A DNA stretch of 64,000 nucleotides, taken from positions 558,001-622,000 of the forward strand of contig JBMNMU010000001.1 in assembly GCA_050953505.1 (NCBI GenBank), given 5' to 3'. The notes below the pieces were generated by a model. It saw only the letters and a list, made by a program, of their open reading frames with translations. It was not told where the DNA came from and did not search any database. Both the position numbers and the translations under genes were made by a program. Below, piece after piece: positions 26,589 to 35,705 of this stretch. The number at the start of each line of letters is the position of its first letter. Positions within the stretch are counted from its first letter, which is position 1. Source of the stretch: JBMNMU01 sp050953505. Its GTDB lineage: Bacteria > Bacillota > Clostridia > Peptostreptococcales > Anaerovoracaceae.

Positions 26589-27389
26589 ATGAAAAAGTCT
26601 GGAATTACATCAAAAGCATTCGTTGTTTTAGCCCTTGTATTCTTATATACACCCATCTTGGTGTTAATGGTTATGAGTTTCAATTCCTCAAGATATAATC
26701 AACTGCCCTTTGAATTTAGTTCGCAATGGTATCAGGATCTCTTTCAAAATAGTGTACTTATACAAGCGGCAATTAACTCTCTTTGGATAGCAGCAGTTAC
26801 AGGGGTCATTTGTGTGATTTTAGCCACTTTGCTGGTGCTTGGGTCCCAGGCGCTATCTGGACGGCTAAAAAATTCTGTTCAGACCTTCATGCTGATGCCT
26901 TTAACCATACCTTGGCTTATTATGGGTTTATCTATACTCCTGATGATTAGGGCATTAGATTTTGATAAAAACCTATTCTTTGTGCTTGCAGGACATACAG
27001 TTATTGCACTACCTTATTCCGTTTTGGTTCTTCAAGCTAGAACACAATCCATGGACCCGGCCCTGGAAGAGGCCTCAGCATCCTTAGGAGCTAATGCAAT
27101 AACTACTTTTAGAAGGATTACTCTTCCCGTTCTGGCACCTGCTATGGTGGCTGGAGGCTTTTTATCCTTCATGATCAGCTTTGATAACTTTGTAATCAGT
27201 TATTTTTTATTGCCGTCGGGCTTTTCAACCTTACCAATAGAAATACAATCATCAATAAAATTTGGATTTACACCAGAAATCAATGCGGTATCAACCATAA
27301 TAATAGGAGTATCTCTCATATGTTTAGCAATTGTCGGGCTGATTATGGGCTCAAGCATCAAGAGCATATTTGGCAAAAAGGAGGCATAG
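26589..27389 (+). CDS. ABC transporter permease (PotC-like)
   Basis: A 266 aa permease with about six membrane helices and the EAA loop EEASASLGANAITTFRRITLPVL near residues 160-182. It starts 3 nt after the first permease, whose 3' end supplies the GGGAGG ribosome binding site. The C-terminal TTLPIEIQSS-like segment before the last helix (STLPIEIQSSIKFG) is typical of PotC. Confidence 0.9.
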   Translation: MKKSGITSKAFVVLALVFLYTPILVLMVMSFNSSRYNQLPFEFSSQWYQDLFQNSVLIQAAINSLWIAAVTGVICVILATLLVLGSQALSGRLKNSVQTFMLMPLTIPWLIMGLSILLMIRALDFDKNLFFVLAGHTVIALPYSVLVLQARTQSMDPALEEASASLGANAITTFRRITLPVLAPAMVAGGFLSFMISFDNFVISYFLLPSGFSTLPIEIQSSIKFGFTPEINAVSTIIIGVSLICLAIVGLIMGSSIKSIFGKKEA

Positions 27390-27390
27390 T

Positions 27391-28467
27391 ATGGCCACGG
27401 TAAAGGTAAAGAATTTAACAAAGAAATATGGAAATAATACAGTCCTTAATGGAATCAATCTAGAGATTCCAGAAGGCACACTAGTATCTCTTCTTGGCCC
27501 TTCCGGATGTGGGAAAACCACCACACTTAGGCTAATTGCAGGCTTTGAAGAAGCAGACGGGGGAGATATCTATATTGACAATCAGAGGGTAAACGATATT
27601 AAGGTCAATCAAAGAAATATCGGTATGGTTTTTCAAAGCTATGCTTTATTTCCCCATATGACCGTATGGCAAAATGTTGCCTATGGCCTTGAACAGAGAA
27701 AGCTATCTAAAAAAGAAATGGAAAATAGGATAAAGGAAGTATTGAAGCTTGTCCAACTGGAGGGATATGAATCCAGAAAACCTAAACAGCTTTCAGGAGG
27801 GCAGCAGCAGCGTGTGGCACTGGCGAGGGCTCTTGTTATACAGCCTAAAATCCTACTTCTTGACGAAAGCCTAAGCGCTTTAGATAAAAAACTAAGGGTT
27901 GAAATGCAGGTAGAGCTACGACGAATCTTAGATGCAAGCGGTATCACAGCCCTTTTTGTTACCCATGACCAGGAGGAAGCCCTTACATTGTCTGATTATA
28001 TTGTGGTAATGGATCAAGGAACTATCGTACAGGTGGGCAAACCGTATGAGGTATATGAAACACCTATAAATCGCTTTGTTGCAAGTTTTCTTGGGAAATC
28101 CAACTTCTTTGAAGGGACTGTAAAGGAGAAAAAGGATAACGGCATTATACTGGAAACTGAATTTGGCGATATGGAAATAGCAACAAATTGGCCTAAGGAA
28201 ATAGGACAAACTGCAGTTTATGCCATTCGGCCGGAAAAAATAAAATTGGCTACCGAAAAAAAGCAAGGGGTAAAAAGCCTTTCTGGAATTGTGCAATTTG
28301 TTACCTACGCCGGAAATATATCCTCCTATGCAATTGATTGTAATGGTTTGCAGCTTATTGTAGAAACCCAGAATGCAGAGGGGGAATCTCGGTTTAATGA
28401 AGGGGATCGTGTATTTCCATATTGGGAGCCTCAATTCTGCCTCTTGATGGAGGATGACGTAAAATGA
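27391..28467 (+). CDS. ABC transporter ATP-binding protein (PotA-like)
   Basis: A 358 aa ATPase. Walker A is GPSGCGKT (36-43), the signature LSGGQQQRVALARAL, and Walker B ILLLDESLSALD. A C-terminal TOBE-type regulatory region (about 270-358) is present, as in PotA and other MalK-like importers. The start at 27391 has AAGGAGG 8 nt upstream and follows the permease stop by one base. Its stop overlaps the PfkB kinase start by 4 nt. Confidence 0.93.
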   Translation: MATVKVKNLTKKYGNNTVLNGINLEIPEGTLVSLLGPSGCGKTTTLRLIAGFEEADGGDIYIDNQRVNDIKVNQRNIGMVFQSYALFPHMTVWQNVAYGLEQRKLSKKEMENRIKEVLKLVQLEGYESRKPKQLSGGQQQRVALARALVIQPKILLLDESLSALDKKLRVEMQVELRRILDASGITALFVTHDQEEALTLSDYIVVMDQGTIVQVGKPYEVYETPINRFVASFLGKSNFFEGTVKEKKDNGIILETEFGDMEIATNWPKEIGQTAVYAIRPEKIKLATEKKQGVKSLSGIVQFVTYAGNISSYAIDCNGLQLIVETQNAEGESRFNEGDRVFPYWEPQFCLLMEDDVK

Positions 28468-29396
28468 GTGATATTTTGATCTTTGGCGGTCTACTCCTTG
28501 ATCGCTACTTCTTAGTAGACAAGCTACCCGAGCCTTCCAAGGATGGGTTTATATTGGACAGTTTTCATATGGCTGGCGGTTGCGCCATCAATATGGCTAA
28601 GACTGTTCAAAATCTTGGAGGAAAGGGCTATGTGACTTCTTATATCGGTAAAGATGCATGGGGCCAAGAAATATGCAAATACATGGAGGAACAAAAGCTC
28701 CCACTACACTGCGTTAAGGAGACTGAGGAGGAGACGGGTTATTGCTTGGTTTTTCTTGAATCTGACGGTGAACGTACCTTTTTAACTGCTAAAGGAATAG
28801 AAGGGTATTTTTCAGTAAAGTTAGTCCCTGAAGAAGTAGAAAAGAATTGTAATGTAGCAGCTATTACAGGCTATTATTTGTTGGATGAAACTTCTGAAGA
28901 GTTGGTCTATTATTTACGGAAGCTAAAGGAGATGGGCTATAAGATTATTTTAGATCCAAGCCCTCTTGTGGAAAATATTGACGGAAAGATTCTTGAAGCT
29001 GTGGTGGAGCTAAGTGATCTTTTAACACCTAATATTCAGGAAGCAGAATTTTTAGCTAGCACGCAGAATGTGGAGGATTGGGCCTTAGAAAATAATGCTC
29101 TGGGTAAGGACATTATCATTAAAAGAGGATCTTCCGGTGGCGAATTATTCCTCAGTGGCAAGAAGATTCCTTATGCGCCTTTTCCTGTTCATGCAGTAGA
29201 TACGACAGGTGCAGGAGACAGCTTTACAGGGGCAATCGCCTATTGTATGAGCAAGGGGATTGGGCTTGACAGAGCAGTTACAATAGCAGCGGCCTGTGCG
29301 TCTATGGTCACCACCATCAAAGGCCCACATGGTGACTTTGATATAGGAGAATTGCCCATGGTTGTACAGGATATATTAAAGTCAGCGGGTAGCTAA
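28464..29396 (+). CDS. PfkB-family carbohydrate/nucleoside kinase
   Basis: A 310 aa ribokinase-fold kinase. The substrate region GGCAINMAKTVQNLGGKGYV lies near residues 37-56, and the C-terminal signature DTTGAGDSFTGA holds the catalytic Asp. It is translationally coupled to the ABC ATPase (ATGA overlap) and is followed by an ADP-ribosylglycohydrolase. The same kinase-hydrolase pairing occurs in E. coli yegV-yegU, beside a nucleoside transporter, suggesting a sugar or nucleoside substrate brought in by this ABC system. Confidence 0.9.
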   Translation: MSDILIFGGLLLDRYFLVDKLPEPSKDGFILDSFHMAGGCAINMAKTVQNLGGKGYVTSYIGKDAWGQEICKYMEEQKLPLHCVKETEEETGYCLVFLESDGERTFLTAKGIEGYFSVKLVPEEVEKNCNVAAITGYYLLDETSEELVYYLRKLKEMGYKIILDPSPLVENIDGKILEAVVELSDLLTPNIQEAEFLASTQNVEDWALENNALGKDIIIKRGSSGGELFLSGKKIPYAPFPVHAVDTTGAGDSFTGAIAYCMSKGIGLDRAVTIAAACASMVTTIKGPHGDFDIGELPMVVQDILKSAGS

Positions 29397-29439
29397 TAAA
29401 CGCAAATCATTGATGAAAAGTTCACAAGGAGGTTCAACA

Positions 29440-30426
29440 ATGCATGATAGAGCCTGGGGATGTTTGGCCGGAGGAGCTATTGGAGATGCTATGGGAATGC
29501 CGGCATCTTTTCTTACCAGAAATAAAATTAAAGAAACCTATGGATATATTGAAGATTTTCTAGAACCTATTGCCCAGGTGCAAACCCATCATGGAAATTT
29601 GCAAGCAGGGCAGATAACAGATGATACACAGGAAAGCATTATTATTGCAGAAGTCTTAATAGAGCAAGGGGCTTTTAATAAGGAGGCTTTTGCTGAGAAG
29701 ATGAGGCTTTGGGCCATAGAAAACAAGATGCTGGAAAGTACAGTCATTGGTCCGTCAACTAGAAGGTTTTTGACCGCTTTAATAGAAGGAAAAGACCCTA
29801 GTGAGGGGGCAAAAATCAGCGATACCAATGGCAGCGCTATGAGGGTTGCTCCTGTAGGAATTCACTACTATCACGACTTCGATTTATGTGCCAAGGTAGC
29901 TGCAGAGTCTTCTATACCAAGCCATGGAAGTGCACCGGCTGTGGCGGCAGCTTGCGCTGTTGCAGTCGCTTGTGCTGCCGGAATCCGCGGTGGGTTTAAG
30001 CCAGATGAAGTGATGATGGAGGCAATAAAAGCCGCTGAATATGGAGAAAGCATAGGCTTTGATATTCCTGCTCCTAGCATTTCTAAAAGAATTGGTATGG
30101 CAAAGCGTATTGTTGATGAAAAAAAAGCAGAGGGAATGAATGCTATTTTGGATGAGCTGGTAGGCATTTTTGGTGCTAGCATGAAATCATATGAATCAAT
30201 CCCCATTGCATTGGGCGTTTTCTATGCTGTGGAAGGGGATGCTAAACAAGGAATCATAGCTGCTGTAAATGGGGGAGATGATGCAGATACAAACGCTTCT
30301 ATCTGCGGAGCAATTTGCGGCGCATATTCCGGTATTACAAAATTACCCAAGGAATGGATTTCCAGAGTTGAAAAAACCAGCTGCATAGATTTCAGAAAAA
30401 TGGCTTCACAATTAATAGAATATTAA
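29440..30426 (+). CDS. ADP-ribosylglycohydrolase-family protein
   Basis: A 328 aa all-alpha dinuclear Mg enzyme family that cleaves ADP-ribosyl or related N-glycosidic bonds. The N-terminal motif GGAIGDAMGMP, the ITDDTQ metal site near residue 60 and the C-terminal NGGDDADTNAS metal site are all intact. The ATG at 29440 follows AAGGAGG. In this operon it could act on an imported ribosylated compound, handing ribose to the PfkB kinase, rather than on ADP-ribosylated protein. Confidence 0.9.
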   Translation: MHDRAWGCLAGGAIGDAMGMPASFLTRNKIKETYGYIEDFLEPIAQVQTHHGNLQAGQITDDTQESIIIAEVLIEQGAFNKEAFAEKMRLWAIENKMLESTVIGPSTRRFLTALIEGKDPSEGAKISDTNGSAMRVAPVGIHYYHDFDLCAKVAAESSIPSHGSAPAVAAACAVAVACAAGIRGGFKPDEVMMEAIKAAEYGESIGFDIPAPSISKRIGMAKRIVDEKKAEGMNAILDELVGIFGASMKSYESIPIALGVFYAVEGDAKQGIIAAVNGGDDADTNASICGAICGAYSGITKLPKEWISRVEKTSCIDFRKMASQLIEY

Positions 30427-30503
30427 GCTTTTTCATCTAATCTTCACAAAATTCCTTTAAAAAATATGTTATTATATTATGGGACTTTGTGAATATATTG
30501 ATG

Positions 30504-30622
30504 GTTAACGGGATCACATGGCGTTAACTGTTCCTGTTCATACTGGTGCATCTTTGCAGTGATAGGTACTACATTAAAACCAGATTTTAGAGTGCTTTGC
30601 ACATAGTGGGTGTGAACAGTTA
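30504..30622 (+). promoter_or_regulatory. Structured leader with mutually exclusive stems upstream of the SLH-TolC gene
   Basis: GTTAACG (30504-30510) can pair with CGTTAAC (30522-30528). Alternatively, TAACTGTTC (30525-30533) can pair perfectly with GAACAGTTA (30614-30622), closing a junction that contains a TGCA-TCTT-TGCA hairpin and a GTGC-TTT-GCAC hairpin. The two pairings share bases and exclude each other. I cannot assign it to a known riboswitch class and no terminator follows, so translational control is possible. Confidence 0.45.
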
Positions 30623-30672
30623 CCAATCATTAGGATAGAAGGAATTTTAGTAAAGACTAAGGGGAGAAAAGG

Positions 30673-32433
30673 ATGAAAAAGATAATTGCATTAATTTTGG
30701 CCCTAGCTTTGGTGCTTACATCGGGAGCAACGGTTTTTGCCCAGGCATCTTCGCCAGTGGCAATTCCTGAGGATGTAAAGGGTTTTAGCTACGAGGAGGC
30801 AGTGACAGCTTTAATTGAAAAGGGTATTGTTGTGGGGGAAACAGATGGCTTGTTCCATCCATATGATACTCTTACCAGGGCTCAGGCTTGCATTATGATT
30901 GTAAAGGCCATGAATGCACCTGCGATTCAGGCTGCAGGGACACAAAGTACTGCCCATAATCAATTCAAAGACATGGCCGGGTACGGATGGGCAGAAGGAT
31001 ATATCAGCTATGCAGTAAAAGAAGGGGTCATCTCTGGTTATCTAGATGGAACCTTCAAACCAGGTAACGACGTGACCATGGCAGAGCTATTAACCATGGT
31101 GGTTAGGGCGGCAGGTTTTAGAGAAGGTCAAGTGACAGGTACATGGCCGGCCAACTATATAAATAAGGCAGCAGAACTAGAAATTTTAACAGGGATATCG
31201 GAACCGCTACCAGAGAAGGCAACAAGATGGATGGCAGCGCTTGTCCTTTATGAGGCTTTAGATTTAATAGAAGAAGCCAATTCTGATATAGAAATCATTG
31301 ACTCAGCTCAAGATGAGGAAGACCAGGAAGTAGAACCAGCAACAGAGCAGAAGGCTAACCTACCAATAACTAGAACCATTGCGGGACTTGATTTTACAGG
31401 ACCAATGTTAAAGCTATCCCTGGAAGAGGCATTAGAAAATGCATTGACCAGTGGCAGTGCTATTAAAGCAGCAGAAATAAAAAAGCAGGCTGACCTGGCG
31501 AATTCAAGAGGTCAATCAGAGCTGATATCTGATATGAGGGAAGCCAATAGAAATCCCGAGAGCTGGGTATCTTTTTCTAAATCTGATTTGGAAAGAGCAA
31601 GAAAGGGCAGAGATTATTTTAGCTCTATGGCAGAAAGAAATTATGAAGCTGCCACGAATAATATTATTTACGATATGAATAATGCTTATTATTCACTTCT
31701 TCATGCAGAGGAAAGCGTAAGAATTGCCAAGGAAAACCTCCAGCTACAAAATAAGCTTCTAGATTTGGTGAAATTTAGGTTTTCAATTGGTGTTGCTTCC
31801 AAGCAAGAGGTGCTTCAGGCTGAGCTTGGCGTCAATAGTGCAGAGGGGGCTTTAAACGGAGCCGAAGTACAATTGGCTGGCAAGAAAAGCTCTTTAAATA
31901 TGGAGCTAGGGTTTGACGACATGCAGGATGTGGAGCTTACTACAAAGCTTCAAGCTATGCCCCAGTCTAAGTTGGCACTAGACAAAGCTATAGAAGAGGC
32001 CATAGCTAATAGAAACGAACTATACAGCGCCACCTATAATGTTTATGAGGCAGAAAAAGAATTTAATAGCTACAGTATGTATCCTAAAAATTCAGCTAGA
32101 TATCTAACAGCATATAATAGCTATAATGCTGCATTAAAGGGCTACGAAGATATAGAATCAGCTATACGGCTTGAGGTAAGGATGAACTATGCCAGTATGC
32201 TGAACAATAAAAAAATGTGCGAAATTTCCAAGCTAAGTAGAGACCAAGCGATGGAATCCTACAACTTATACTTAATGAGATATGAATTAGGAATGGTCAC
32301 CTTAACGGAGGTTCAGCAGGCACGAATCAGCAGCTATGAGGCTGAAAAGGCATATGCCGATTCTATTCTCACATATAATCTATCAGTTCTAAAATATGAG
32401 CAGTCTGCAACAGTCGGCTCAACATCAAACTAA
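30673..32433 (+). CDS. TolC-like efflux protein with N-terminal SLH domains
   Basis: A 586 aa secreted protein. A signal peptide (about 1-25, ending FAQA) is followed by two or three S-layer homology repeats between residues 35 and 205 (SYEEAVTALIEKGIV, LTRAQACIMIVKAM, GWAEGYISYAVKEGVISGYLDGTFKPG). From about 245 to 586 it is alpha-helical coiled coil of the outer-membrane efflux (TolC) type, with DMNNAYYSLLHAEESVRIAKENLQLQ-like repeats. The SLH part would anchor it to cell-wall polymer. It heads an operon with MacA- and MacB-like genes, so it probably extends an efflux pump through the wall or envelope. Confidence 0.85.
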   Translation: MKKIIALILALALVLTSGATVFAQASSPVAIPEDVKGFSYEEAVTALIEKGIVVGETDGLFHPYDTLTRAQACIMIVKAMNAPAIQAAGTQSTAHNQFKDMAGYGWAEGYISYAVKEGVISGYLDGTFKPGNDVTMAELLTMVVRAAGFREGQVTGTWPANYINKAAELEILTGISEPLPEKATRWMAALVLYEALDLIEEANSDIEIIDSAQDEEDQEVEPATEQKANLPITRTIAGLDFTGPMLKLSLEEALENALTSGSAIKAAEIKKQADLANSRGQSELISDMREANRNPESWVSFSKSDLERARKGRDYFSSMAERNYEAATNNIIYDMNNAYYSLLHAEESVRIAKENLQLQNKLLDLVKFRFSIGVASKQEVLQAELGVNSAEGALNGAEVQLAGKKSSLNMELGFDDMQDVELTTKLQAMPQSKLALDKAIEEAIANRNELYSATYNVYEAEKEFNSYSMYPKNSARYLTAYNSYNAALKGYEDIESAIRLEVRMNYASMLNNKKMCEISKLSRDQAMESYNLYLMRYELGMVTLTEVQQARISSYEAEKAYADSILTYNLSVLKYEQSATVGSTSN

Positions 32434-32455
32434 GAAAACGAATAGGGGATTTGGA

Positions 32456-33556
32456 ATGGCAGATCATAAAAAAAAGAAAATTAGTAAAAAAGTAATCATA
32501 ATAGGAGTTATTATTATTATCGCCATAATAGCGGTTGCTGTGGCATCCCAAGGCGCTGGTGGAAAAGTCAATCCTAAGCTGAGGGAGGTTGAAACAACAA
32601 GGCAGGATATCGTCACATACTTCAACTTTAGTGGGAATATAGAGTCTCACGACACTCAGTATGTTAAGGCAAAATCCTCAGAATCCATTAGCAGGCTATA
32701 TGTGAAGGAAGGAGATAAAGTCAAAAAGGGTGATCTTCTCTATGAGGTTGATAGCGCTTTTAACCAATCCAGTGTTACCCAGGCAAGCTCTTCTCTAGCC
32801 AATGCCCAGACAGACTTAGCATCCAATGAATTGAATTTAGAGAGAATGGAAAAGTTGTTTGAGGCTGGGGGGATTTCCCAAATGGAGCTTGAAAGAGCTA
32901 GAGATGCTGTAAGCTTTTCTCGAAACCAGGTTCTTCAGGCCCAGGCTAGCCTTGAGCAGGCAATGGATAGGGTAAAGGATACAAAAGTATACGCAGAAAT
33001 TGATGGTGAAGTTTCGAAAATATATGTTAAAGAAAATGAATCTATCATTATGGGAACCAGTATCATGGACATCGTAGATTTTGATAATCTTGAGGTCAAT
33101 GTAAAGGTAGATGAATTTGATCTGGGTTCTATTAAGGTAGGGCAGGAAGTAGACGTTGCAATAGAAGCCCTTAACAAAGTATTAAAAGGAACCATATCAG
33201 AAATTGCTCGTGAAGCTAGCGTTGAGATGGGCGTATCTTACTTTATGACTACAGTGGTATTACCAGAAGATAGTGATTTAAGAATTGGATTGTCCGCAGA
33301 AATTATGGTAGAAACCCAGAGGGCTGAAAATGTCATAGCTGTACCAGTAAGTTGTGTATCCTTTAGCGGGCAGGATGCCTTCGTCCAATATTATAATGAC
33401 CAGGGCAAGATGGAAATGAAGCCTGTAACCATTGGAATTAACGATGGTAAAATGATAGAAATTAAAGAAGGTGTTGTTGAAGGCGAAAAGGTTCTGGCAG
33501 TTATGACTGGATTGTCTGATATGGAAAGAATGATGATGGGACCTTCTGAAGAGTAG
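32456..33556 (+). CDS. MacA/HlyD-like periplasmic adaptor (membrane fusion) protein
   Basis: A 366 aa adaptor. The lysine-rich N-terminus is followed by one membrane segment (about 13-32), then a lipoyl half-motif (VKAKSSESISRLYVKEGDKVKKGDLLYEV), a coiled-coil hairpin (about 95-160), the second lipoyl half (EIDGEVSKIYVKENESI) and beta-barrel domains. The ATG at 32456 follows AGGGGAT. It would link the MacB-type ABC proteins to the SLH-TolC protein encoded just upstream. Confidence 0.9.
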   Translation: MADHKKKKISKKVIIIGVIIIIAIIAVAVASQGAGGKVNPKLREVETTRQDIVTYFNFSGNIESHDTQYVKAKSSESISRLYVKEGDKVKKGDLLYEVDSAFNQSSVTQASSSLANAQTDLASNELNLERMEKLFEAGGISQMELERARDAVSFSRNQVLQAQASLEQAMDRVKDTKVYAEIDGEVSKIYVKENESIIMGTSIMDIVDFDNLEVNVKVDEFDLGSIKVGQEVDVAIEALNKVLKGTISEIAREASVEMGVSYFMTTVVLPEDSDLRIGLSAEIMVETQRAENVIAVPVSCVSFSGQDAFVQYYNDQGKMEMKPVTIGINDGKMIEIKEGVVEGEKVLAVMTGLSDMERMMMGPSEE

Positions 33557-33569
33557 TAAGGAGGTTAAA

Positions 33570-34262
33570 ATGACGAAAGAAATACTTTCCATGAAAAATA
33601 TAGTAAAAGAATATCAGATGGGGGAAGAGGTAACTGCTGTTCTAAAGAATGTAAACCTGAAAGTGAATGAAGGAGAGTTTATTGCAATACTTGGACCCTC
33701 TGGATCAGGAAAATCAACCTTAATGAACATTATCGGTTGCCTTGATATTCCCACATCGGGAGAATATATTTTATCCGGTAGGAAAATAGCTGATCAAGAT
33801 GAGAAGACCCTTGCCCATATTAGAAGTAAGGAAATTGGTTTCATCTTTCAATCCTTTCATCTCCTGAGCAGGCAAAGCGCATTGAAAAATGTTGAGCTAC
33901 CTATGATTTATTCAGGCAAAAATAAGAAAGAACGTAGGGAGCGTGCCATAGAGCTGTTAGCTAAGGTGGGCTTAGAAGATAAGATTAACCATCGCCCCAA
34001 TCAGCTTTCTGGTGGGCAGCAGCAGCGGGTTGCTATTGCAAGAGCAGTGGCAAATAATCCAACCATTCTTTTAGCTGATGAGCCTACTGGCGCTTTGGAC
34101 CAGAAAACAGGTAAACAAGTAATGGAGCTTTTTCATCAGCTAAACGACGAGGGAAGAACCATTATTATGATTACCCATGATAGCTCAATTGCTAAAGAAG
34201 CAAAACGCGTTGTCCGCATATTGGACGGAAATTTAACAGAAAGCAGGCTTGATAATGCTTAA
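33570..34262 (+). CDS. MacB-type ABC transporter ATP-binding protein
   Basis: A 230 aa ATPase of the LolD/MacB family. Walker A is GPSGSGKS (42-49), the signature LSGGQQQRVAIARAV, and Walker B ILLADEPTGALD. It starts 13 nt after the adaptor stop with AAGGAGG. Its end overlaps the permease start. Such proteins drive export of peptides, antibiotics or lipoproteins without forming a classical transport channel. Confidence 0.93.
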   Translation: MTKEILSMKNIVKEYQMGEEVTAVLKNVNLKVNEGEFIAILGPSGSGKSTLMNIIGCLDIPTSGEYILSGRKIADQDEKTLAHIRSKEIGFIFQSFHLLSRQSALKNVELPMIYSGKNKKERRERAIELLAKVGLEDKINHRPNQLSGGQQQRVAIARAVANNPTILLADEPTGALDQKTGKQVMELFHQLNDEGRTIIMITHDSSIAKEAKRVVRILDGNLTESRLDNA

Positions 34263-35448
34263 AGAAAATTTTTTAATGTCATGGGAGAATATCATAAATA
34301 ATAAAATGCGGTCTTTTCTCACCGCTTTGGGAATTGTTATAGGAGTTACAGCTATCATTGCTTTAATTACCATTATGGAGAGTGTAACAGACGAAGTCAT
34401 GTCTCAGTTTGAAAGCTTAGGAACTGGCAAGCTATCCATTACAGCCTATGGCACGCCTCTAAAGCAGGGGCTAAACGCAAGGGACATCAATGAACTTGAG
34501 AACCTGGATAATGTTGCTGGGGTAGCTCCTACCGTTTCATTAAATGGAACAGCAGCAAAACAGGGGACATTGATTGAAGACATTGCCATCCAAGGAAAAA
34601 GCGAGCTTTACTTTGATTCTTTAGAAGACCCTATTCTTAAGGGAAGGGCTTTGACCCATGTAGATATGAGCGGATATAGCTATGTTACTGTCATTGATGA
34701 TGTCTTAGCAAAAAATATGTTCTTAAATGAAGATCCTATTGGTCAAAAAATACTACTTAATGGGCGTAGTTATGAAGTGGTAGGAGTAAGTGATAGCGAT
34801 ATTGACGATATGACGGTTATGCTTGGCGGTGTGGTTAGCTCAGATGAGGGTGTGGCTATTATACCCTATAAAAATGCATTAAGATTATCTGGAGCTGCCA
34901 ATGTTACCAATCTAGAAGTCTATTTAGAGGATTCTGCCTTGGCCAACGAGACCACAGATAATATTGAACTAGCTTTAGATTCTGCATTTAACTATAAAGA
35001 TAACAGCTATATGGTTCTAAACCTAGAAAGTCTTGTAGAAATGATGGAAACTATGAATAACATGTTTACTACATTGCTTGCGGGAATCGCCTCCATTGCC
35101 TTAGTAGTTGGGGGAATTGGCATTATGAATATGATGCTTGTTTCTGTCACAGAACGGACAAAGGAGATTGGACTTCGTAAGGCCTTAGGCGCAGAGCCGA
35201 GACAGATCCAGGTTCAATTTATTATCGAAGCCATAGTGCTTTCTCTGACAGGGGGCATCCTTGGCATCATGTTTGGTCTCGCGCTTTCCTATGCAGCTGC
35301 CTTAGCATTGGACACAGCCTTTGTCATATCCTGGGGTGCCATTATCCTAGGTGCTGGATTTTCCTTTGCTGTAGGAATTGTTTTCGGATGGGCTCCAGCC
35401 AAGAAGGCAAGTGGATTAAAGCCTATTGATGCCCTCAGAAGTGAATAG
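34255..35448 (+). CDS. MacB-type ABC permease (FtsX-like)
   Basis: A 397 aa permease with one N-terminal membrane helix, a large extracytoplasmic MacB_PCD domain (about 40-245) and three C-terminal helices. Typical features are NKMRSFLTALGIVIGV near the N-terminus and GGIGIMNMMLVSVTERTKEIGLRKALGA near residues 288-315. I choose the ATG at 34255, overlapping the ATPase stop by 8 nt. Its stop codon forms part of the base of the 186 nt hairpin described next. Confidence 0.92.
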   Translation: MLKENFLMSWENIINNKMRSFLTALGIVIGVTAIIALITIMESVTDEVMSQFESLGTGKLSITAYGTPLKQGLNARDINELENLDNVAGVAPTVSLNGTAAKQGTLIEDIAIQGKSELYFDSLEDPILKGRALTHVDMSGYSYVTVIDDVLAKNMFLNEDPIGQKILLNGRSYEVVGVSDSDIDDMTVMLGGVVSSDEGVAIIPYKNALRLSGAANVTNLEVYLEDSALANETTDNIELALDSAFNYKDNSYMVLNLESLVEMMETMNNMFTTLLAGIASIALVVGGIGIMNMMLVSVTERTKEIGLRKALGAEPRQIQVQFIIEAIVLSLTGGILGIMFGLALSYAAALALDTAFVISWGAIILGAGFSFAVGIVFGWAPAKKASGLKPIDALRSE

Positions 35449-35633
35449 GGCATTAGAGGCGGTCTTGCCGGCTGGTCGGGGTTTTGGTACTTTCAGCACT
35501 TCATGTCGCCATGTTCTGACCGTCAAACAAACCAACTTTAAACGTGTTTGACAGAAGCTGAACATGTTGCTGGATTTCAGCGGAGAGTAGTGCAAGACCC
35601 CTACGACAGCCGGTTCAACCGCCTCCAATGCCC
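35448..35633. repeat. Long (186 nt) imperfect hairpin element
   Basis: The base GGGCATTAGAGGCGGT (35448-35463) pairs with 35618-35633 at 15 of 16 positions. Further in, CCGGCTG..GGGGTTTTG (35468-35486) pairs with 35593-35612, then CATGTTC (35510-35516) with GAACATG (35560-35566), and GTCAAACA (35522-35529) with TGTTTGAC (35545-35552). The result is one long rod. It begins on the last base of the macB permease stop and lies 30 nt upstream of the pfl promoter. It could be a MITE-like element or a structured RNA. Confidence 0.75.
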
Positions 35634-35662
35634 TTGCATTTAAAAATGATTATGGAAAAATG

Positions 35663-35691
35663 TTGACAAGGGCGTGTGACCATAATATAAT
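35663..35691 (+). promoter_or_regulatory. Sigma-A promoter of the ZTP-pfl transcript
   Basis: TTGACA (35663-35668), a 17 nt spacer and TATAAT (35686-35691): a perfect consensus promoter that would start transcription just ahead of the riboswitch. Confidence 0.9.
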
Positions 35692-35705
35692 TTTTCATAT
35701 ATTAA

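Noticed and set aside
24486..27391. Naming the transporter genes potD, potB, potC and potA
   Set aside because: The fold family matches, but the kinase and glycohydrolase partners argue for a different ligand, so no symbols were assigned.
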